Assembly: GCA_018062085.1 (NCBI GenBank)
Contig: JAGOSY010000033.1
Span: 1 to 45,853 of the forward strand
Direction of reading: 5' to 3'
From: a bacterium
GTDB taxonomy: Bacteria > Cyanobacteriota > Vampirovibrionia > Obscuribacterales > Obscuribacteraceae
DNA length: 45,853 bases
A program made the translations under genes and the position numbers. Positions within the stretch are counted from its first letter, which is position 1. Every line of letters starts with the position of its first letter. Below, one piece after another: positions 1 through 8,771 of this stretch. The notes below the pieces were generated by a model. That model saw only the letters and a list, made by a program, of their open reading frames with translations, did no database searches and was not told the origin of the DNA.

Positions 1-2
1 AG

Positions 3-1403
3 GCTATGGAAGAAATGATTGCCACCATGTTAGAAAAAGCTCCTATGGACCGTTATCAAAACCTTGAAGAAGTGGTTGCCGAGCTCGCTCGTATGCAGAA
101 GGAATTAGGTTCTTCTTCTTCTTCTTCTTCAGTGTCCTCTTCGGTTAATTCGGGGCAGAGTTCCGTTGTCAAAGATAGTACCAAGGAAAAACATCCAATT
201 CAGTTGGCACTGAAGATTTCTTTGGCAGTCGCCGTGCTGCTCTCTGCTGTTTTTACTTTCGCTTATTGGTTGAAACTAGAAGGTGACAAGTCTAAGTCTG
301 ATGCCAAGCAGACTACGGCGGGCGGACCCAATTCTGTGCCTAGTTCTACAGTAGGAACTTCATCTTCAACTACCTCAGAAGCCACGACAGAAAACCAATC
401 TCAGGCTACAACGGGAGTCGCTGTAGAGACTGCTAGCTCTACTTCAGTCACCCCTGCAGCCGAGCTCACAACCGGCTCAGCTCCAGAATCCAACACAAGT
501 TCTGCACAATCTTCTAATGCTGAATCTAAACCTGCGTCGTCTGGCGAGTCGGCCGTTGGCTCTTCGGTGGTTCGTCCGATGAAGAACTATTACTGCGGAA
601 ACGCTGATGTTGGCGGTGTGCTTAAACGTAAGTTTGACTTCGGAGATGAGCACAAATTAGGCAAGATTGAAATAGAAGATCAAGAAGGGCAAATACCAGC
701 CACTGGTGTGGTGTTTCTGCCGCTCCAGGGCAAAGTGACATTGCGCTGCAGTGGGGAGATATTTGCTGATCCTTCATTGCTTGATGGCTTCCGACCTGAC
801 GATCTATATGGTCTGGTTTTTTCTGGGCATGAACCGGTCGACAAAAGAGCGCTGCCGCATATTATCAGGCTGTCCGGTTTGAAGTCCTTGACAGTGTCTG
901 CTGGTCCATGCAATTTCGATGGCGAATGTTTGCCGCAGCTTAACCTACTTTTTGACCTCAAGGAGCTGGAGTTGGTAGGCACCCAAATTAGAGGCCGCGA
1001 GCTGGCTACTTTGAGTCGAATAAAGAAGCTTAAGCGCTTATCCTATTCGCCAGTCATAGAACCCGCTGAACTTTTGAAGGTGTTGGCGCCTTCTAATAAT
1101 TTGACTGAGCTAACCCTTGAGCGTGGCGTGCTCAGTTTGAGCGATTTCCAGGCAATCTCTACTTGTGCCAGTCTTAGACATCTCAGAGTTAGTGATACAG
1201 GCATGACAAACCAGTGTATGGAAGCGATTAGCTCACTTTCGCACTTGAAAGAGTTGCAAGCTAACCCATCTTTACTTGATCGTGATTGCTTTAAGTCTCT
1301 GAAAAAGCTGAAGAATCTTCGAGAACTGGGTATTGGCGGTCCGAAATTTGGTGCCAGCGACACTGTCGATTTCTCAAAGGCTCTTCGTATTCAGGTACAC
1401 TAA
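3..1403 (+). CDS. Ser/Thr protein kinase, 3' part: membrane segment plus leucine-rich repeats (5' truncated)
   Basis: The frame is open at the window edge, so the kinase N-lobe and catalytic loop lie upstream. The first residues read like the last helix of a Hanks-type kinase (ML-E-K-x-P-x-D-R-Y-Q-N-L), the same motif that ends both complete kinases in this window. Then come seven consecutive serines, one hydrophobic membrane span (about residues 66-89, counting from the ATG at 6), a long Ser/Thr-rich linker (about 95-190), and a C-terminal half with leucine-rich-repeat spacing (about 285-450: L-x-x-L-x-L and S-L-x-H-L motifs). Inferred topology is cytoplasmic kinase, one span, exported repeat domain that may sense a ligand or the wall. 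The stop overlaps the convergent gene by 30 bp. Kinase identity is inferred from the tail only. Confidence 0.75.
   Translation, partial: AMEEMIATMLEKAPMDRYQNLEEVVAELARMQKELGSSSSSSSVSSSVNSGQSSVVKDSTKEKHPIQLALKISLAVAVLLSAVFTFAYWLKLEGDKSKSDAKQTTAGGPNSVPSSTVGTSSSTTSEATTENQSQATTGVAVETASSTSVTPAAELTTGSAPESNTSSAQSSNAESKPASSGESAVGSSVVRPMKNYYCGNADVGGVLKRKFDFGDEHKLGKIEIEDQEGQIPATGVVFLPLQGKVTLRCSGEIFADPSLLDGFRPDDLYGLVFSGHEPVDKRALPHIIRLSGLKSLTVSAGPCNFDGECLPQLNLLFDLKELELVGTQIRGRELATLSRIKKLKRLSYSPVIEPAELLKVLAPSNNLTELTLERGVLSLSDFQAISTCASLRHLRVSDTGMTNQCMEAISSLSHLKELQANPSLLDRDCFKSLKKLKNLRELGIGGPKFGASDTVDFSKALRIQVH
110..130 (+). repeat. TTC trinucleotide repeat, 7 units, coding for seven serines
   Basis: Seven uninterrupted TTC triplets lie inside the kinase gene at the junction of kinase domain and linker. 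In the coding frame they read as TCT/TCA serine codons. Slippage would change linker length without breaking the frame. Confidence 0.85.
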
Positions 1404-2672
1404 GGGCTTTAGTTTACTTGCTGCTCGCGCCCTAAGTATGGTGGCTGATGAGTGCTTAGAACCCAGCCACAAGGCTCGGGATGCATCGTCATAGGCTTGT
1501 TGATACCAGCCGAGCTGGAAGGCTGCTAAGCTGCGCATTTCGTAGCCACCGGGCTGGGTAAACTGGCTCTTAATGTATTTGTCAGCGCAGCGGAAGGCCT
1601 CAGGCCATTGCCCTTGCTTGGCCAACTGCACAAACTGGTTGGGTATGGTGGCATGTGCTAGCTTGATGGGTTCTGGAGGCACCGACGGGCTTACTTTTAG
1701 TGCTGCGGCGACTGTTGTTGGTCGCGTTATGCTGCGCAAACTTTTGCCTTTCAGGGCCAAAGTCGGCGGCCCTCCTTCCATTTCGTTTTCGCCTTTGTCG
1801 TAGTGGTTACAGCCATAGCTAGTATAGGCGCCAGTATCGAAAGAACTGTAATTTTGGAAAGGTCTTTTGGCCATGCGTTCGTGCATGATTTTATCGGTTG
1901 TTTTGAAGGCGGCATAGGGCAGCTTGTGCGGGTCTTCCACAGCGCTTATAGCTTCGTTGTCACTGATACAGTCAGACAACTCTTTTCTATTCTTATAAAT
2001 GTGCTGAGCGTCAAAGCCTTGCAAGTGGCTTCGTGCAACTAGTTCTTGCGTATGACTGGCGAGGTGCTCAAGATGTATGCGCTTGAATAAATCAGCCTTG
2101 TGGCCTGCAGTAATCGCTGTGTCTTCCCAGATGTAGCTTAGCTTCTCTGCTACTTCCAGTTCAGCGGCAAGATCTGCTGAGCTCCAGAACCCAGGTAAAC
2201 AGTGTAATACAGTGCCGTCTGCCGTCATGATAAAGGTTTGCAAATTGTGCGGACCGGCACCATTGGTCGTGTTGACTGCGTTGCCGTCAATTGGGTGAAC
2301 GCCCGAATCTCCGGCGTATCCTTCTTGCATAATATTCTTGTAGCCGCAAATAAAGCGATTTCGTAAAGTTGAAAAAACAGGTTCTTGTGAAAGCGACACG
2401 GCTCTCAGGCTATTGCCAGCGCTTCAGGTAAAGCCATCAATGTTGCCGAGCATGTGAATCCAGACAATGAGTTTATGCTCTTTCTTTGCTGTTTGTTTGG
2501 CTTCTTCCAGTGAAGTGAGCCAGTTTATTCTGCTGCAGACGATTTTCGCTTGGGTTTGTGCCGCACTGCCCGGCAGTACTGCCATTTCAGTAGCCTGGGC
2601 CGTCGGGCAAAAGCAGGAGGCCCCTATTAGGACTGTTGAAACAAGAGCTAGTGAGATTGGTGCGGTGTTCAT
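1374..2672 (-). CDS. Exported thioredoxin-fold + TPR protein with in-frame TGA at codon 83 (candidate selenoprotein, or broken gene)
   Basis: Read from the ATG at 2672, this is one continuous frame of 432 codons interrupted only by TGA at 2424-2426. Residues 1-27 form a signal peptide (hydrophobic core, then A-Q-A-T). Next is a thioredoxin-like segment (SLEEAKQTAKKEHKLIVWIH), then the TGA followed by S-A-G-N-S-L-R-A. A typical thioredoxin-fold second half follows, with a probable cis-proline (G-A-G-P-H-N-L-Q-T-F) and a D-G-T-V turn. The last about 100 residues look like TPR helices (A-F-R-C-A-D-K-Y, A-Y-D-D-A-S-R-A). The TGA falls where a redox Cys would be expected. A stem-loop can form directly downstream (see separate entry). 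A GTG at 2399 could restart translation, giving 341 aa without a signal peptide. The gap to the upstream patatin-like gene is 16 bp, so they are probably co-transcribed. Nonsense mutation or sequencing error remains possible. Confidence 0.6.
2392..2423 (-). promoter_or_regulatory. Possible bacterial SECIS-like stem-loop just after the in-frame TGA
   Basis: In the minus-strand transcript the nine bases after UGA (AGCGCUGGC) can pair with GCCGUGUCGCU, leaving two single-U bulges and a 12-nt loop (AAUAGCCUGAGA). The hairpin begins immediately 3' of UGA, where bacterial SECIS elements sit. A shorter alternative hairpin (GGC-AAUA-GCC) competes. Folding was done by hand only. Confidence 0.3.
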
Positions 2673-2688
2673 TTCTTTGTCATCGTCC

Positions 2689-4431
2689 TTATTTAGCTTC
2701 TAGAGCTAGGTTTAGTGCAGTTAAACCTGGTCTTGCTGTGAGGCGGAGCAAATGGGGGTTGACTACAAATGGACTGACAGCGGCTGGCTTGAAGAAATTT
2801 TCAAGGGTGGCAATTGATTCGCCTGCAGCGCTGGCTGCTTTGAGCTTGTCTCCTGAAATTAGCTTAGCTTTGGCAAATTGGTCGATGGCGGCTCTGTATC
2901 CAGCAAGTATGGCTTCATCTTTTTGATTGGCATTGAGCAAGAATTTCATTGAGTGGAAACTGTTCACTTCGGGGCGAATGACAATGCCTGCTGTCTTCGC
3001 AAGTCCATTGTGTTCCTTTTCTAAGTTACCACTTAAGTATTTGGCAAAGAGATAGAGGCTTTTGTTTAGTGTAGACATTGCTCCGACTGGAAGGCTAGCG
3101 ATGATGTTTTCACTTGGTACTCCATAGTGGGATGTCACCATTGCTGTTGGGCATTTGCCAAATTTGCCTAAGGCGCCATCAAAGAGCCGACGACCAACCA
3201 GAGTGACCGATTCGAGCACGCCGGGAATGGCGCAGCTGGCGCGAACAGCGTCACCAAGTTGGGCTGGTTTGTTAGAGACTAAATTTTTGCCGCCTTCTCT
3301 GGTGTACTCCATCACCCCATTTTTTGTGAACATCATCTCGCTATGGTCGCCCACTGCCATAGTCCAAAATTTTGTTGGCCATTCTTTGACGTGGGTATCG
3401 GTTAACTCTCCTAGTTTGCTTGAGCCATACATGCCGTCTTGTAGCAGGTCAATGGGCTTTCGCTCTCTAATCAATGGGGTGATCAATTTCTTCTTGTCGA
3501 GAAGACCAGAGAAATCTGTTACCTTGGCGAGTTCAATCAACTTGTGTGAGGGTAATTCAGCTGCCGCCATCACTGCAGGTATGGCGCCGCCACTGACGCC
3601 GCCGATGGTATCAAGTTTGAGTTCAGCGGCACGGCAGGCTAAGATTACACCAGTGCTGGTCAAGCCGGCCTTTGAGCCCCCGCTGCCGCATACTAAGTGC
3701 CAGCCTCGCTGACTGCTTTCTTCTGCAATATTTTGGCGGTCTTTACTGATGGCGGTCAGAGTGGCGTTGTCGGCAAATTTTGAGCGCTCGCCGAAATTGC
3801 TAACGCCTTTGTTGATAGCTAGACCAGCTCCGTGAAAGGCCGTATTCATCAGGCCGAAACCAGCAGCGGCAACGGCTGTGCGGTCTAAATCTGCGGCTTT
3901 ACCGGTTTGAATGAAACTAGTGGCCTGCTCAGTCGCGGCTCCTACTGTCATACCTGAAATTAGAGCTCCGCTCAAGCTCTTTTCGCTGGCAATTAAACCC
4001 GTCTTGCTTAGGGCTTTAGGCAAGTGCTCGATTATGGCAATGGCCGCTGCACCGTTGAGGCCATGAATCAGTCTGTCTTGATTGCTTTCACCTTGTTTCA
4101 GTGGCTCAATGGCGCCAATTATTCCCCCAGCGGTTATAGGCGCTAAACTAGCGGCCAATGGGGCGCGACGAAGCAAGGCTGTGGCGGCGATGAAGACCGT
4201 GGCGCTGCCGACGACCTCACCAGCTAGATGAGCTTTCGACTGCGATGCTTGTGCCTCGGCAGCTTTTTGTGCAGGAGTATCTGTTTCGTTGGTCGCCAAT
4301 TGAATGGCGCCCTTGAATGGCGCAGCAAGTTTGTGGGTTAGGCCACTGCCAAATTCACTCAAAATATTTGAGTGAGAGGGGCTTTCAGTCTTGCCCGAAT
4401 CGTTATTGGTTGGCTGACGGTCGAAGGGCAT
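2689..4431 (-). CDS. Patatin-like phospholipase family protein
   Basis: 580 aa, about twice the length of a minimal RssA-type patatin. The C-terminal half (about 243-530) is the patatin domain: a glycine-rich oxyanion loop (G-S-G-G-S-K-A-G, 249-256), the nucleophile elbow G-V-S-G-G with Ser280, and the catalytic-dyad D-G-A with Asp418. These imply an active lipid acyl hydrolase. The N-terminal 240 residues are Ala/Gly-rich with several moderately hydrophobic stretches (about 70-110, 125-135, 155-210), suggesting membrane association or an export-related leader; I do not recognise a named domain there. It lies 16 bp upstream of the thioredoxin-fold gene and 166 bp downstream of the M28 peptidase gene. 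Substrate unknown. Confidence 0.85.
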   Translation of the reverse strand: MPFDRQPTNNDSGKTESPSHSNILSEFGSGLTHKLAAPFKGAIQLATNETDTPAQKAAEAQASQSKAHLAGEVVGSATVFIAATALLRRAPLAASLAPITAGGIIGAIEPLKQGESNQDRLIHGLNGAAAIAIIEHLPKALSKTGLIASEKSLSGALISGMTVGAATEQATSFIQTGKAADLDRTAVAAAGFGLMNTAFHGAGLAINKGVSNFGERSKFADNATLTAISKDRQNIAEESSQRGWHLVCGSGGSKAGLTSTGVILACRAAELKLDTIGGVSGGAIPAVMAAAELPSHKLIELAKVTDFSGLLDKKKLITPLIRERKPIDLLQDGMYGSSKLGELTDTHVKEWPTKFWTMAVGDHSEMMFTKNGVMEYTREGGKNLVSNKPAQLGDAVRASCAIPGVLESVTLVGRRLFDGALGKFGKCPTAMVTSHYGVPSENIIASLPVGAMSTLNKSLYLFAKYLSGNLEKEHNGLAKTAGIVIRPEVNSFHSMKFLLNANQKDEAILAGYRAAIDQFAKAKLISGDKLKAASAAGESIATLENFFKPAAVSPFVVNPHLLRLTARPGLTALNLALEAK

Positions 4432-4597
4432 CTGCCGATTGTGCCTCGGGGGTGGCTATCTATGGCATTTCTATCTTTAAGTAAAAGGAGCGCAATGACA
4501 ACACGGTATTTACGGTTTTCAAGACCGCAAACGGTCATTTGGCAAAGCATTTGCTTCGCTCTGTCCTGTCAATTGGGCATGTTGCAGTTAGCGCTAA

Positions 4598-5728
4598 CTA
4601 TTTTGATTGCTCGCCGGCCACAGCGCCAATCATGCTACTTAGGCCAGCCACTACACGTGTGAGATTGTCGTAGTCGAGCTTATTGGCAAGATCGCTGGGC
4701 TGGTGGTAGGTTTCGCTGCGAAAAGGGGCGGTATCGGTCACCATCACAGCCGGATAGTCAAACTTTTGGAAGCTCCAGTCATCGGAGTAATTGACGCCTA
4801 AGATGAAATTAGGCAGGGAGAAGCCCTCAGAAGGAAAATCTACGAGCCTTCTAAAAGCGCCAATGCATTCGCGGTTGAAGGCGCTCGATGACTGGCTGGC
4901 GACAAAAGTAATAAAATTACCCTTGTTAGGGTAAAACAAGGTGCCGCCGCGAATGGGGTAATGCTGGCTTCCCGGCTCGTTTGAGTAGGTGCCCAGAGTC
5001 TCTAGGGCGAGCATGCCAATGATATTGTCTTGGCGTTCTCGAGCCGCTTCTGCGTAACGATAACTGCCCATTGTCTTCGTCCGGAAATAGGGCGGCTCCT
5101 CATTGGGAAAGAGCACTAGGCGAATGGTTCTGTCGAATTGACGGCCTTTGAGAAGCTTTGCTAACTCAAGCACTGCGGCTACTCCAGAGCCGTTGTCGTC
5201 AGCGCCAGGAGAATTTGGTGCCGAGTCATAGTGGGCGCCGATGACCAATATTTCTTTGGCGTATTTTTTGCCTAGAATCTCCACTTCGATGTTGCGGCAA
5301 GGCTTGCCATCAACGTCGTATATTTGCGGTTTGGCGGAGTATCCAGCTTTGCTTAGGCATTCTTCGATATAGACAGCGCTTCGTTCCAGATTGTCGTAAT
5401 GGCTAATATTGCGTTCGCCGATTGTGCTCGCCAGCATCTCTACGTGGTTACGCAGATTCTTGCTTATTACTTTCTCTCGGTCACTCAGGCGTAGCGTGTC
5501 GCCGCTGTAAGAATTGCCTGGCATCCAGAGCATGCTAGCCAGGTAGCCGCAGATACCGGCAATAATCAGTGACAGAATGCTGTTCAGCTTGGCCCGCTTG
5601 GCGCTGGCCCGCTCTCCTTCAGGGAGTGGCGCGACTATAGCCGATGCATCTAGAGAGGCAGCAGCTTCAGCGGGATTGGTTTCTGGCTGACTTTCCGGTT
5701 CAGGAGGGCTGGCGTTGGACGCGCTCAT
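4598..5728 (-). CDS. Membrane-anchored M28-family zinc aminopeptidase-like protein
   Basis: 376 aa. An N-terminal Pro/Glu/Ala-rich cytoplasmic tail is followed by one membrane span (about 47-68), then the M28 fold facing outward. Expected di-zinc ligands are visible: His166 in G-A-H-Y-D-S, Asp177 in G-A-D-D-N-G-S-G, the N-E-E catalytic/ligand pair at 209-211, Glu243 in A-L-E-T-L-G, and His342 in T-Y-H-Q-P-S-D. The fold is shared by aminopeptidases and glutaminyl cyclases, so substrate is uncertain. Its start lies 14 bp after the deoxyhypusine-synthase-like gene, so the two are probably one transcript. A second M28 protein is encoded at 7303-8532. Confidence 0.88.
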   Translation of the reverse strand: MSASNASPPEPESQPETNPAEAAASLDASAIVAPLPEGERASAKRAKLNSILSLIIAGICGYLASMLWMPGNSYSGDTLRLSDREKVISKNLRNHVEMLASTIGERNISHYDNLERSAVYIEECLSKAGYSAKPQIYDVDGKPCRNIEVEILGKKYAKEILVIGAHYDSAPNSPGADDNGSGVAAVLELAKLLKGRQFDRTIRLVLFPNEEPPYFRTKTMGSYRYAEAARERQDNIIGMLALETLGTYSNEPGSQHYPIRGGTLFYPNKGNFITFVASQSSSAFNRECIGAFRRLVDFPSEGFSLPNFILGVNYSDDWSFQKFDYPAVMVTDTAPFRSETYHQPSDLANKLDYDNLTRVVAGLSSMIGAVAGEQSK

Positions 5729-5742
5729 CGCTCTACACGGGC

Positions 5743-6708
5743 CTATTGCCCAAGCACGTAGGCAAAGATTAGCGGAGCAACGATAGAGGCATCAGATTCG
5801 ATAACGAACCTCGGGGTATCTTCGCCCAGCTTGCCCCAGGTAATTTTTTCATTGGGAACTGCACCGCTATACGATCCGTAAGAAGTCGTGCTGTCCGAAA
5901 TCTGACAGAAATAGCCCCAAAGCTTGCAGTCCTCTTGCAAGTCTTGCTGAATCAGCGGCACCACGCAAATAGGGAAGTCTCCTGCAATTCCACCAGCGAT
6001 TTGGAAGAAGCCGATTGATTGGTCTTTGCTGTTTTCTTTGTACCAATCGATCATCATTCCCATGGCTTCTAGACCAGATTTGACTGTGTCAATATTTTTG
6101 ATGTCTTTGCGAATTACGTGTGAAACGAAGATGTTGCCTAAGGTTGAATCTTCCCACCCCGGAGTAATTATTGGTAGGTTCTTCTCGCAAGCGGCCAGCA
6201 TCCAGGAATCTTTAGGGTCAATTTGGAAGTGCTTATTGATTTTTCCTGAGCGAATCAGTTGATACATGAACTCGTAGGGGAAGTAACGTTTGCCGCTCTT
6301 GTCTGCTTCTTGCCAAAGTTCGAGCACTTCGTTTTCGATGCGACGAATGGCTTCGTCTTCAGGAATGCAGGTGTCTGTAACGCGGTTCATGCCACGGCTA
6401 TGGAGTTCCAGCTCTTCTGCTGGCGTAAGTTGGCGATAGTGCGGCACTCTTTCGTAATGATTGTGAGCAACCAGGTTGAAGATGTCTTCTTCGAGGTTGG
6501 CACCGGTACAGCAAATGGCGTGGACCTTGTCTTGGCGGATCATTTCGGCGAGAGAAAGTCCTATTTCTGCCGTGCTCATAGCGCCAGCCACAGTCATGAA
6601 CATCTTGCCACCGGCCTCTAGGTGCGCAATGTACGCTTCTGAAGCGTCGACGACAACGGCGGCGTTGAAGTGACGGTAGTGATGTTTGATGAACTCCTTA
6701 ATGGCCAT
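5743..6708 (-). CDS. Deoxyhypusine synthase family protein (bacterial DHS-like)
   Basis: 321 aa from the ATG at 6708. That start is preferred over the ATG five codons upstream (6723) because AGAGGA sits about 7 bases before it, while 6723 has no ribosome-binding site. The sequence follows the DHS fold: the NAD-binding part with G-A-M-S-T-A-E-I-G and C-T-G-A-N-L-E-E-D, the G-W-E-D-S-T-L-G motif, F-F-Q-I-A-G-G-I-A-G-D-F, and near the C-terminus A-V-P-N-E-K-I-T-W-G-K, where the lysine (K293 in this numbering) matches the catalytic Lys that carries the aminobutyl group in DHS. Bacteria lack eIF5A, so the acceptor is probably a polyamine (homospermidine-type chemistry) or an unknown protein. Translationally close to the M28 gene downstream. 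Confidence 0.88.
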   Translation of the reverse strand: MAIKEFIKHHYRHFNAAVVVDASEAYIAHLEAGGKMFMTVAGAMSTAEIGLSLAEMIRQDKVHAICCTGANLEEDIFNLVAHNHYERVPHYRQLTPAEELELHSRGMNRVTDTCIPEDEAIRRIENEVLELWQEADKSGKRYFPYEFMYQLIRSGKINKHFQIDPKDSWMLAACEKNLPIITPGWEDSTLGNIFVSHVIRKDIKNIDTVKSGLEAMGMMIDWYKENSKDQSIGFFQIAGGIAGDFPICVVPLIQQDLQEDCKLWGYFCQISDSTTSYGSYSGAVPNEKITWGKLGEDTPRFVIESDASIVAPLIFAYVLGQ

Positions 6709-7302
6709 TTGCTTCCTCTGCATGAAAAAAAGGGAAAACTAGCTGAGCGCTTATTTTTGAATTTTACGGACTCGAACCAAATAGATTCGAACTGAACAGT
6801 CCCGAGATCCTAACCCGGAAACTTTTCAAGCTGGCGCAAAGTACTGGCTTTGTTAACTGTTTACGTTAGTTAGCGCACTTGTGTTACCGGTAAACGAGGC
6901 AATTGGCTTGCACTGAAAGACTTTATGAGATTCTGAAAAGGTTTGCCTGTTTAGCTCTTGACGTTTCGCCCCTAGGCTAAGGTGGCGCAGGTTAGTGTTC
7001 GTTAACAATAGTGTTGCGTCAGTTAGCGTAACTAGTTTGCTTTGCCTATATGGCTATCCCTATAGTTGACTTCTAGACCATTTTTTCCGCGTACGCATGA
7101 GGTAGTAACTAAACTTTTAATTCTCCCCGAGCATTACAAGCTTTAGGTCAAGAAACTTTTGTCACTGTATTTGGTGTCGCGTATCAGTCTACTTTTCTAG
7201 CAACCATCACTCACAACCTAGTGCCAGCCACGTCTTTGGTTAGCGCTAAGAAGCATTTCGCTTCCTTAAACCGGCCTAAGGCCACAAATTTAGGAGATTA
7301 CT
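6709..7302. other. Long intergenic region (about 0.6 kb) between divergent genes
   Basis: No convincing ORF, tRNA or repeat array seen. The motif TTAGCG after AGT or GGT recurs three times (near 6870, 7023 and 7240), which may be chance. The 3' end carries AGGAG placed correctly for the peptidase gene at 7303. The region probably holds divergent promoters for the DHS-like and peptidase genes, but I could not pick out reliable -35/-10 pairs. Confidence 0.5.
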
Positions 7303-8532
7303 ATGCATATCATCATCCCCCTGCTGCTCATTGCAGCGGTAGTTTTTCTCGTCCTGCGCAGCCGTCGCAACAGCAACAAGTCTCGTCCCACCGGTGCTCT
7401 CCCTCCTGTCGCGGATACGCAGCGGCAACCGACGACGACCAATGCTGATGCTGCTGTTCACGGCCATGACGGACACGACCACACTCCGCCGGAAGGTACT
7501 TTTGCCGCCGACGAGTCCGACTTCCACCCCGTTCACCACGGCAAGAACTGGAAGGGCGGCTGCAAGTTCGATCCGGCTGAAGTTCGCCGCACGCGCAACT
7601 TTGCTACGCCCAAGATCGACACCAGCAACCTGCCAGCGCCGGATGCTCGCATCGTCAATGCCTTCAAGAGCATCGACATCGCCCGCATCAAAGACACCAT
7701 GCTCAAGCTCACTGGCGAACTGCCTGTGACTGTGGCTGGTGTCACTTCGACTCTGGCTACGCGCAACACCCACTCGAAAGAGTTGGACATCGCCATGGGC
7801 TTCGTCGAAGCGCAGTATGCGGCCATGGGCCTCAAGAGCGTTCGTGACCCCTACACCGTGCGTGGCAAGAAGCTCAACAACCTGATCATCGAGCTGCCCG
7901 GCAAGACCAATCCTTCGCGGGTTGTCTTCGTTGGTGCTCACCTTGATTCCACTGCTGGTTCGCCTTGGGGCAACGAGAAGGTGGCACCTGGTGCTGACGA
8001 CGATGGTTCGGGTACGGCCGGTATGCTCGAGCTTGCTCGGGCGCTGAAAGACCTCGACCTGCCGTTCACTGTTCGACTGATTCACTTCACCGGCGAGGAG
8101 CAGGGCCTCTGGGGTAGCTACGCCTATTCCGACAAGGTTGCTGCTGCCAAAACCGATGTGGTGGCCATGGTCGAAATCGACATGATCAGCTACTGCGCCA
8201 AGCCGGGCAATCGCCTTGATATCCACGACGACATCGACCAGAACGGCTCTCACGAGCTGACTGTGCGGTTCTTCCGTGCCATCAAGCGCTATGGCATCAA
8301 CCTCACGCCGGTCGACACGCACAACAATGCGGTGAAAGACCGTTCGGACCACGCCGGCTTCCTCGACCATGGCTACAAGGCCGTGCTCGTCAGCGAAGAG
8401 TTCACCGACGACGGCTTCAACCCCAACTATCACACGGTCAACGACCGCGTGAAAAACTGCAACCTGCCGTACATGGTGGAAGTGCTGAAGGCGGTTACCG
8501 CTGTTGTGGCCGAGCTGGCTGACCTGAAGTAA
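7303..8532 (+). CDS. Membrane-anchored M28-family zinc peptidase, GC-rich codon use
   Basis: 409 aa. ATG with TTTAGGAG seven bases upstream is a strong start. Residues 2-18 form a signal anchor. A low-complexity linker follows with a His/Asp cluster (H-G-H-D-G-H-D-H, about 53-60) that could bind metal. The M28 domain spans about 140-405, with ligands His213 (G-A-H-L-D-S), Asp232 (G-A-D-D-D-G-S-G), Glu265/Glu266 (T-G-E-E-Q-G), Asp293 (V-E-I-D-M-I) and His377 (N-Y-H-T-V-N-D). Codon choice differs clearly from neighbours: third positions are mostly C or G (for example atc gac acc agc aac ctg), which also creates a long spurious antisense frame. This could mean transfer from a higher-GC donor or selection for high expression. 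A terminator follows at 8590. Confidence 0.9.
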   Translation: MHIIIPLLLIAAVVFLVLRSRRNSNKSRPTGALPPVADTQRQPTTTNADAAVHGHDGHDHTPPEGTFAADESDFHPVHHGKNWKGGCKFDPAEVRRTRNFATPKIDTSNLPAPDARIVNAFKSIDIARIKDTMLKLTGELPVTVAGVTSTLATRNTHSKELDIAMGFVEAQYAAMGLKSVRDPYTVRGKKLNNLIIELPGKTNPSRVVFVGAHLDSTAGSPWGNEKVAPGADDDGSGTAGMLELARALKDLDLPFTVRLIHFTGEEQGLWGSYAYSDKVAAAKTDVVAMVEIDMISYCAKPGNRLDIHDDIDQNGSHELTVRFFRAIKRYGINLTPVDTHNNAVKDRSDHAGFLDHGYKAVLVSEEFTDDGFNPNYHTVNDRVKNCNLPYMVEVLKAVTAVVAELADLK

Positions 8533-8589
8533 AGCTGAGTAGCCTCTAATAAGGGCAACTTGTAAGCAGCTTCAGATTAGTCATTAAGT

Positions 8590-8667
8590 ACAAGCGCTAG
8601 AGCAAGGCTACTGGAGTAGAAACCATTTGGTTTCCTCTCTGGTAGCCACTCTCGCGCTTGTCTTTTT
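8590..8667 (+). terminator. Rho-independent-type terminator after the M28 peptidase gene
   Basis: A long imperfect hairpin: ACAAGCGC at 8590-8597 pairs with GCGCTTGT at 8654-8661, GGCTAC pairs with GTAGCC, and the tip GAAACC-ATTT-GGTTTC pairs perfectly. TCTTTTT follows at 8661-8667. The hairpin is long for a terminator but its T-tract and position support the call. Confidence 0.7.
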
Positions 8668-8771
8668 GCTTTGTTCTACTATATGATTAAGTTGTAAAAA
8701 GTGCTGAGTCCATAAGGCCTCTTCTCGGTCCTGCTGCATAGGTGAGACGTAAGATTTTCTAGCGGAATTTC

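Noticed and set aside
3155..3712. 185-aa plus-strand ORF
   Set aside because: It lies wholly inside the patatin-like gene, whose minus-strand frame carries the G-V-S-G-G and D-G-A motifs.
5743..6708. True eukaryote-type deoxyhypusine synthase acting on eIF5A
   Set aside because: No eIF5A exists in bacteria and none is encoded nearby; only the family-level call is supported.
6760..6830. tRNA-like sequence (GACTCGAACC and ATTCGAACT)
   Set aside because: The T-loop-like bases are present but no acceptor stem, anticodon arm or D-arm can be paired at the right distances on either strand.
7276..8433. 385-aa antisense ORF opposite the M28 peptidase
   Set aside because: Its composition is Val/Asp/Arg-rich low-information sequence of the kind made by reading a GC3-rich gene backwards; the plus-strand frame has all M28 zinc ligands, a signal anchor and AGGAG.
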